A stretch of 64,000 nt of DNA from an uncultured Chryseobacterium sp. (lineage in GTDB: Bacteria; Bacteroidota; Bacteroidia; Flavobacteriales; Weeksellaceae). Every line of letters starts with the position of its first letter. Position 1 is the first letter of the stretch. The DNA lies in assembly GCA_913776245.1 (NCBI GenBank), contig CAJYLO010000005.1:1-64000 (forward strand), in the 5' to 3' direction. Shown here piece by piece: positions 57,486 to 64,000 of this stretch. Under the pieces are notes generated by a model. It saw only the letters and a list, made by a program, of their open reading frames with translations, was not told where the DNA came from and searched no databases. Made by a program: the position numbers and the translations under genes.

Positions 57486-58052
57486 ATGGAAAATCAGGAC
57501 TTTCTAGAAAAAGGATATTTTTACCATATCTATAACAGAGGAAATAATAGAGAAGATTTATTTTTAGAAAATGATAATTACTTCTATTTTCTAAATCTCG
57601 TTAATAAATATTTACTTCCTATAGCAGAAATCTACAGTTATTGCCTTTTGAAAAATCATTTTCATATTTTGTTGAAAGTAAGAGATGACTCGGATGTACC
57701 AGAGGAAAAATTGCATTTACCTTTTTCAAACTTATTCAATGCCTATGCAAAGTCAATAAATAAAAAGTATAACAGAGACGGAAGCCTTTTTAAAGAAAGG
57801 TACAAGAGAAAAAGAATTACTGATGAACAGTATCTTTTAAACACAATTGTCTATATTCATCTCAATCCAATAAAACACGGATTTTCCGAAATCTTTGATG
57901 ACTATCCCTATTCTTCATTCAGTTCTGTTATTTCTGATAAACAAACCAAGCTTAAAAGGGAAGAAGTTTTAGAACTATTTAATGGAAAACAGAATTTCAT
58001 AAAAACGCATTTTTTGAAAAAAAATCAGGACTTAAGTATTGATTTGGATTAA
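57486..58052 (+). mobile_element. REP-associated tyrosine transposase (RAYT / Y1_Tnp, IS200-like)
   Basis: GYFYHIYNRGNNREDLF, LLKNHFHILLKV (HUH), SLFKERYKRKRI, YIHLNPIKHGF. Confidence 0.93.
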
Positions 58053-58061
58053 TTTAAAATC

Positions 58062-58094
58062 AGACCTCACAGGTTTTAAAAACCTGTGAGGTCT
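58062..58094. repeat. 33-nt perfect palindrome, identical to the left copy
   Basis: AGACCTCACAGGTTTTAAAAACCTGTGAGGTCT. Confidence 0.92.
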
Positions 58095-58122
58095 TGATAA
58101 CTGACTTTTTATTGCAACCTAA

Positions 58123-59664
58123 TCACGAACTGCAAGACAACTGACTGCAACCAGTCTGATCATCATATTTGGAAGGTCTTTTTTTATTGAATTCCGGAAA
58201 GCGGTTTTCATAAGGATTCTGCAAAGCTTCTTTTAGCTTGAAAAATAGTTTATAATCGCCATTTTCAGCGTCCTGAATAGCTTCGAACAAAAGATAATTT
58301 CTAAGGGTGAATTTCGGATTGGTCTTTGACATTAATTCTAAAGATCCCTGTTCTGAGATTTTATTCTTCAATTTTCTTTCGTGATATTTTTCTATGAAAT
58401 TTGAAAGTCTTTTCAGTTCACTTTCGGTCAGATCTCTATAAAAAGACCCGGAAAAATCTTCGATCTTAATCTCAGAAGAAGTCTTTTCAAGACTTTGAAA
58501 AAATAGAGTATAATCCAGATTCAGATCCTGCATAACCTGCTGCCAATCGGTGAAAAAGCGTTCATCTTCCGGCAAAACCTCATCAAATCCAAACTTATCG
58601 GCTAACATTTTATCATGATCAACCCAGAATTTTCCGCCGTAATTCTCAAGGATTTCTTCTAAAGCATCGGCATCATTAATCAGAGGAAAAATGGCGTTGG
58701 CTAAAGTCGCCAGATTCCAGTGAGAAATCTGACCCTGTTTCCCAAAAGCATAACGTTTTCCTGGCAGATCCGTTGTATTGGGTGTAAATTCCAGATCATA
58801 ACCATCCATCATAGAATAGGGACCGTAATCAATAGTCAAGCCAAGAATTGACATATTATCCGTATTCATGACACCGTGAACAAAACCCACTCGATACCAG
58901 TCAATGATCATTTTTAACGTTCTGTCACAAACCGCCTGGAACCATTCGGTATATTTATTATCATTATTTTCAGCTTTGATTTCGGGATAAAAATTTTCTA
59001 TTGTATAATCTGCTAATTGTTTCAGCAGATCAGTCTGATTTCTTGCCGACAATAATTCAAAATGCCCGAATCTCAGAAATGATTCAGCCGCCCTTACCAC
59101 AACAGCACCTTGCTCCTTCTGCGGATTGCCAGAGTATTGAATGTCTCTGATGACATCTTCACCGGTTTTTGAAATGCTCAAAGCTCTTGTGGTAGGAATT
59201 CCGAGATGAAACATCGCTTCGCTCATCAGATACTCCCGGATTGAAGAACGGAGAACTGCCCTTCCATCGGCATGTCGGGAATATGGTGTTGCGCCAGCGC
59301 CCTTCCATTGTATTTCGGTTTGTTTTCCGGAACTGAGAATTTCCCCCGCATATATTGCTCTTCCATCACCTAACTGACCTGCCCAGTTCCCGAACTGATG
59401 CCCGGCATAAGCCGTTGCATAAGTTCTGATATTCTCCGGCAGATTCTGCGCCGCAAGAAAATCCTGATCATTATTTAATTTTCCGAGACCAATCTCTAAA
59501 GACAATGTTTCATTAAAATCTATCAGCTCCGTATTTTCAAATTCCGCAGGTTCTACAGAACAGAAAAGAACTTCCGGCGTTTGCCTCTGCATCATGTTTC
59601 CGGAAAAATCGCCGGGAAATTTCTGAGTAAAATTTTGGGTAATAGTCTTCAGATTCATAATCAA
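58123..59664 (-). CDS. selO: SelO/YdiU family protein adenylyltransferase
   Basis: YAGHQFGNWAGQLGDGRAIYAGE, KGAGATPYSRHADGRAVLRSSIREYLMSEAM, NTDNMSILGLTIDYGP. Confidence 0.95.
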   Translation of the reverse strand: MIMNLKTITQNFTQKFPGDFSGNMMQRQTPEVLFCSVEPAEFENTELIDFNETLSLEIGLGKLNNDQDFLAAQNLPENIRTYATAYAGHQFGNWAGQLGDGRAIYAGEILSSGKQTEIQWKGAGATPYSRHADGRAVLRSSIREYLMSEAMFHLGIPTTRALSISKTGEDVIRDIQYSGNPQKEQGAVVVRAAESFLRFGHFELLSARNQTDLLKQLADYTIENFYPEIKAENNDNKYTEWFQAVCDRTLKMIIDWYRVGFVHGVMNTDNMSILGLTIDYGPYSMMDGYDLEFTPNTTDLPGKRYAFGKQGQISHWNLATLANAIFPLINDADALEEILENYGGKFWVDHDKMLADKFGFDEVLPEDERFFTDWQQVMQDLNLDYTLFFQSLEKTSSEIKIEDFSGSFYRDLTESELKRLSNFIEKYHERKLKNKISEQGSLELMSKTNPKFTLRNYLLFEAIQDAENGDYKLFFKLKEALQNPYENRFPEFNKKRPSKYDDQTGCSQLSCSS

Positions 59665-59693
59665 AAATCCCGTCTTTTAATGAGACGGGAATT
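59664..59693 (-). terminator. Terminator downstream of PBP1A
   Basis: Minus strand TCCCGTCTCATTAAAAGACGGGATTTTT. Confidence 0.7.
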
Positions 59694-59695
59694 AT

Positions 59696-62053
59696 TTATT
59701 TATTAAAATCAATATCTTCAGAAGCATTAATAGCTTCATTAGAATTGTCTTCTTTTTTCACCGGTTTATCCGGAACAACTTTCGGTGCATTCTTAAGCTC
59801 ATCTATGGTTTGCAGGCCACCGTCATCTCCGTAACCTCCTCTCAGATTGGTAAGATCCGAACAGCTTCCCGTCCAGTTGGCCGGCTTAATGAATTTTTCT
59901 TCAGGCTTTATGTTCAGTGCTTTATCTGCAAAAACCTTCTTCATGTAAATTGCCCAGATCGGAAGTCCCATTTTGGCACCCTGCCCTTCACCTGTGCTCC
60001 AGAAGTGGGTTGCCCTGTCTTCCCAGCCTACCCAGACTCCGGTTGCCAGTTTAGGAACAATTCCCATAAACCAGCCATCTGAGTTTTTCTGTGTAGTTCC
60101 TGTTTTACCTGCAATTTCCACACTTGCAGGAATTCCCTGTCTTCTCAGCTCTCCGGAAGCCGTTCCGAACTCTGCCACACCCTTCATCAAATCGATCATA
60201 GTGTATGCATACATTTCGTTCATGACTTCTTTCACCACAGGTTTTACCTCTTTTATCACACGGCCATTGGCGTCTTCAATCCTCCAAATCATTTCCGGTT
60301 TTGTATAATTTCCGAAGTTGGCAAATGTGCTGTATGCCCCGAGCATTTCGTAAATTGTGATGTCAGATGTACCCAACGCCATTGGTAAATAAGAATCTAT
60401 CGGATCTGTAACACCAAGATCTCTTGCCAGCTGAATAACGTTCTGCGTTCCCGCTTTTTCTGCAAGACGCAATGCGACAGGGTTTTGAGATTGTGCTAAT
60501 GCTTCTTTCAAGGTCAGCATCCCGCCTCTTCCCGGAACACGGTAATTTCCATTAACGAAAGTAGCGTTAGAAACTGTAGAGCACGGCGTCATCCCAAGAT
60601 GCATAATCGCAGTTGCATATACAAATGGCTTAAAGGTAGATCCTACCTGGCGTTTTCCCTGCTTCACGTGATCGTACTGAAAGTGCTGCCAGTTAATGCC
60701 CCCAACCCAGGCTTTGATGTCGCCGGTTGCAGGTTCCATAGACATCAGTCCGGCCTGCGCTATTTGCTTATGATAACGGATAGAATCCCAAGGTGACATT
60801 TCTACCTCTTCCTCTCCCTGCCAAGTGAATCTCGTGGTTTTTACCGGTTCGTGGAATTCCATCAGAATAGAATCTTCCGGCATTCCTTCGGCTTTCAGCT
60901 GTTTGTAGCGCCCGGTTCTTTTAACGGCTGCCATCATCAGGTCATTGATCTGAGATTTCGTAAGATTATAATAAGGACGGTTCGGGTTACGTTTCATTTC
61001 ACCGTCAAAACTTCTCTGAAGATTGGTTAAATGTTCTTTAATAGCTTCCTCTGCATATTTCTGCATTCTGGAATCTAAAGTTACATAGATTTTCAGACCA
61101 TTTTTATACAGGTTAAGATCTTTGCCGGTTTCCTTTTCGTAAGCATCAAGGTATTGCTGAATTTCTTTTCTGAGATAGAATTTATAGTAAGCAGAATAAC
61201 CCTCTTCTACCGTTTTCACTTCATGATAATCTACAGAAACAGGTGTTGCAACAGCCTTATCATAAGTTGAATTGTCAATATAACCGGTATCCAGCATTTG
61301 TTTCAGAACAACATCTCTTCTCAGCTTAGCCTTTTCCGGGTAGCGGTATGGGTTGTTTTTTCTCGGATTTTCCAGCATCGCTACAAAAGTTGCAGCCTCT
61401 GGCAATGTCAATTGATTTGTGGATTTATTAAAATAAACTCTCGAAGCCATCTCAACCCCTTTGGCGTTGAAAAGAAAATCGAACTTATTAAAATATAATG
61501 TGATGATCTCTTCTTTGGTATACCGCTTCTCGAGGCTTACCGCAACGCTCCATTCCTTAAGCTTCTGAAATGCTCTCTGAAATTTGTTCTGAGAAGCCTG
61601 ACCTGTAAAAAGCAACTTTGCAAGCTGCTGAGTAATAGTGGAACCCCCGCCTCTTTCGCCACGGAAAAATATGGCTCTTGCAACGGATTTCAGATCAATT
61701 CCCGAATGTTCCTTGAAACGTTCATCTTCTTTTGCCTGTAATGCATAGACAAGATATGGCGGAAGCTGGCTGTATTTGACCGGTTTGGTTTTTTCCTTCT
61801 CGAATTTTCCGAGCAAAACATTATCCGAAGAATAAATCTCCGAAGCTACAAATATATCCGGATTTTCTAATTCCTTCACATCCGGCATATCCCCTACAAA
61901 ACCCTGAGACACCGCAAAAAACAACGCAGAAATCCCTAATACTACCGCAAAAAATGCAACCCAGACAATCTTGATCCATTTTTTAATATTAGAGTTAGAC
62001 TTTTTCTTCTGCGGGAGCGGAAAAGTTTTATTTTCAGATTTTTTATTTTCCAT
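59696..62053 (-). CDS. Penicillin-binding protein 1A (glycosyltransferase/transpeptidase)
   Basis: GT51 EDERFKEHSGID, GGGSTITQQLAK; VGSTFKPFVYA, AKSQNPVALR-type SQNP, AGKTGTTQ. Confidence 0.95.
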   Translation of the reverse strand: MENKKSENKTFPLPQKKKSNSNIKKWIKIVWVAFFAVVLGISALFFAVSQGFVGDMPDVKELENPDIFVASEIYSSDNVLLGKFEKEKTKPVKYSQLPPYLVYALQAKEDERFKEHSGIDLKSVARAIFFRGERGGGSTITQQLAKLLFTGQASQNKFQRAFQKLKEWSVAVSLEKRYTKEEIITLYFNKFDFLFNAKGVEMASRVYFNKSTNQLTLPEAATFVAMLENPRKNNPYRYPEKAKLRRDVVLKQMLDTGYIDNSTYDKAVATPVSVDYHEVKTVEEGYSAYYKFYLRKEIQQYLDAYEKETGKDLNLYKNGLKIYVTLDSRMQKYAEEAIKEHLTNLQRSFDGEMKRNPNRPYYNLTKSQINDLMMAAVKRTGRYKQLKAEGMPEDSILMEFHEPVKTTRFTWQGEEEVEMSPWDSIRYHKQIAQAGLMSMEPATGDIKAWVGGINWQHFQYDHVKQGKRQVGSTFKPFVYATAIMHLGMTPCSTVSNATFVNGNYRVPGRGGMLTLKEALAQSQNPVALRLAEKAGTQNVIQLARDLGVTDPIDSYLPMALGTSDITIYEMLGAYSTFANFGNYTKPEMIWRIEDANGRVIKEVKPVVKEVMNEMYAYTMIDLMKGVAEFGTASGELRRQGIPASVEIAGKTGTTQKNSDGWFMGIVPKLATGVWVGWEDRATHFWSTGEGQGAKMGLPIWAIYMKKVFADKALNIKPEEKFIKPANWTGSCSDLTNLRGGYGDDGGLQTIDELKNAPKVVPDKPVKKEDNSNEAINASEDIDFNK

Positions 62054-62060
62054 TGATGAA

Positions 62061-62531
62061 TTAAGGCTTTACATTTTGAATTTTAATTCCAAGATCTTCT
62101 ATTCCCGGTAAAACATTGCGTCTCATGGCCTGAATTACCTTTACCGAATACTTTCCATTCTGCGGAAACCTGTAATTAAGCTTATATTGAAATAAAGCTT
62201 CTTTTGTTTCTCCAAAACCTGTTCCCAGCCATTCTCCGTTTGGTTTGGCAAGGACATAATTAAGCGTGTCCTTAGAAATCACTTTTCTGTTATGTTCAAT
62301 GCTCGCTATCACACGGATATTGCTGTACGGATAATCATTATTATTTCTCACAATAAAAATAAGATTTTTCTGATTCTGAAAATCATTGATATTAAAATCA
62401 AAATCCTGAATTTTCTTTTTATCCCACTTGCCGTCTACATCGTTCATCAACGTGGTCTCATTGGCATTTATACAGGAAACCAATGACAAGAGAAGTATGA
62501 AAACAGCAGTTATTCTAAGCATTACCTTCAT
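62061..62531 (-). CDS. gldH: Gliding motility lipoprotein GldH-like
   Basis: Lipobox LVSCINA; size, composition and ricT-gldH-PBP1A neighbourhood typical of Flavobacteriia. Confidence 0.8.
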   Translation of the reverse strand: MKVMLRITAVFILLLSLVSCINANETTLMNDVDGKWDKKKIQDFDFNINDFQNQKNLIFIVRNNNDYPYSNIRVIASIEHNRKVISKDTLNYVLAKPNGEWLGTGFGETKEALFQYKLNYRFPQNGKYSVKVIQAMRRNVLPGIEDLGIKIQNVKP

Positions 62532-63915
62532 TTTTAGGCGGCATTTTCTTTTTAGCTTTTTTGAACGGTTTTTTATGATTTTTATTTTCCGTTTTCTGAT
62601 TTGGATTCTGATTCTGACCAGAATTTTGATTTTCTACAGGTTTCGCAGCAGCATTGCTGTTCAGAGCAGGTTTCTGTTCACTGGAACGGTTTCTGTCATT
62701 CTGTGGTTTCTGCGGACGGTTATTCTGCGGCTTTGAAGGATTACTTCTGTTTTCATTCTGTCCATTCTCGTCATTCTGCCTTGGTCCTCTTTCCCTGTTT
62801 CGGTCTTTATTAGACTTCGGTCTTCTGTTTTTCTTCTCAAACCGGTCAACGCTGTTTTCCTGAATCAAATCAGAAGTCACCATTTTATTTTCAATCACTT
62901 TCAGATCTTCAAGTGCCGGTGCTTTTTCTCCTTTTTTATTGATAGAAATAAGCTTCTTAACCTCGAAAATATCCAGATCATACCAGGCCATAGAATTCTC
63001 TACATAAGCAAACCACATTTTCTTCTTGAAAACATCAATTTTGATACAGAATGCTTTCCCTTTTTCGGTATGCAGAACCGTGCTGGATGATGGGAAATCT
63101 CTCAGCACATCCAGATAGCTATCCAGCTCATAATTAAGACAGCACTTTAGCTTTCCGCACTGTCCTGCTAATTTTTGAGGATTGATACTCAGCTGCTGAT
63201 ATCTTGCCGCATTCGTATTTACAGAACGGAAATCCGTAAGCCACGTGGAGCAGCAAAGCTCTCTTCCGCAAGAACCAATTCCGCCTACTTTTGCAGATTC
63301 CTGACGAAATCCGATCTGTTTCATATCGATTTTCGTGCGGAAAGTGCCGGCATAATCTTTAATAAGCTGACGGAAATCTACTCTGCTGTCTGCAGTGTAG
63401 TAAAAGGTGATCTTTGACCCATCGCCCTGGTATTCGACATCTGTGATCTTCATTTCCAGATTGAGTCCGTAAGCTATTTTACGGGCATCAATCTTGATAT
63501 TATTTTCCTTTTTCCTCAGCTCCTGCCATGTCTCAATATCTTTCTGATTAGCAAGACGATACACTTTAAGGGTATTATCTTCGGGAAAATTCTTTTTTTT
63601 CATCTGGATTTTCACCAGTTCTCCGGCAAGGCTCACAACACCAATATCATGGCCCGGACTCGATTCTACAGCAACGATACTACCAATGTGTAATGGCAGA
63701 TTATTTACATTTTTATAATATAATTTGCGGTCATTTTTAAAACGGACTTCAACATACTCCGAAATTTTCGATCCGGAAGGACTGATGTCTGAAAGCCAGT
63801 CAAAAACACTTAATTTATAACTATTACCACAAGTATCTACACTACTGCATCCATTGGCACTTTTGGTACCGCAGGAATGGGAAGAATCGCCGGATGTTTT
63901 ACATCCACAACTCAT
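62515..63915 (-). CDS. ricT: PSP1 domain regulatory iron-sulfur-containing complex subunit RicT-like
   Basis: GGIGSCGRELCCSTWLTDF and QCGKLKCCLNYELD; long low-complexity tail. Confidence 0.92.
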   Translation of the reverse strand: MSCGCKTSGDSSHSCGTKSANGCSSVDTCGNSYKLSVFDWLSDISPSGSKISEYVEVRFKNDRKLYYKNVNNLPLHIGSIVAVESSPGHDIGVVSLAGELVKIQMKKKNFPEDNTLKVYRLANQKDIETWQELRKKENNIKIDARKIAYGLNLEMKITDVEYQGDGSKITFYYTADSRVDFRQLIKDYAGTFRTKIDMKQIGFRQESAKVGGIGSCGRELCCSTWLTDFRSVNTNAARYQQLSINPQKLAGQCGKLKCCLNYELDSYLDVLRDFPSSSTVLHTEKGKAFCIKIDVFKKKMWFAYVENSMAWYDLDIFEVKKLISINKKGEKAPALEDLKVIENKMVTSDLIQENSVDRFEKKNRRPKSNKDRNRERGPRQNDENGQNENRSNPSKPQNNRPQKPQNDRNRSSEQKPALNSNAAAKPVENQNSGQNQNPNQKTENKNHKKPFKKAKKKMPPKNEGNA

Positions 63916-64000
63916 ATATTTTGATTTTTAATGATTGCAAAGTTAATATAATTTTTATTTAAGCTTAGTGATAATATTTTTTAAAAAAATTTTTTTGTTA

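Noticed and set aside
62601-62863. Plus-strand Phe/Ser-rich ORFs opposite the RicT tail
   Set aside because: Shadow translation of Asn/Gln/Lys-rich RicT tail sequence.
1-64000. Prophage, secretion system, CRISPR-Cas or biosynthetic gene cluster
   Set aside because: No structural phage genes, cas genes, repeat-spacer array, NRPS/PKS or restriction-modification genes were recognised.

Overview
64-kb chromosomal window from a Flavobacteriia/Chryseobacterium-like Bacteroidota (inferred from gene content, AT-rich intergenics and TAnnTTTG-type promoters). Most of it is core genome. It includes smpB and an ABC-F ATPase, a GH13 amylase, the elongasome cluster mreBCD-PBP2-rodA, the heme cluster hemA-C-D-E, and a GH18/NodB/GT2 fusion protein. 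It also has hflX, nth, a TonB/ExbB-like cluster, folC, three tRNA-Val genes, glycosyltransferases, pepT, HMG-CoA lyase, a complete alternative complex III operon (actABCDEF-like), selO, PBP1A, gldH and ricT. No prophage, CRISPR array or classical defence island was seen. The least explained signal is in the intergenic regions. (1) A GxxExxY (PD-(D/E)xK-like) gene is bracketed by ~42-bp imperfect terminal inverted repeats of CACAAAG type, and three ~110-115-bp MITE-like intergenic units have related ends. (2) A RAYT/IS200-like transposase lies between two identical 33-nt perfect palindromes. (3) A family of GGGCGCC...GGGGCGC intergenic repeats is present. (4) A ~250-bp noncoding block between two unrelated genes is rich in inverted repeats. 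A 55-aa membrane ORF missed by the ORF track is also reported. All family calls are from reading sequence motifs; no database search was run.
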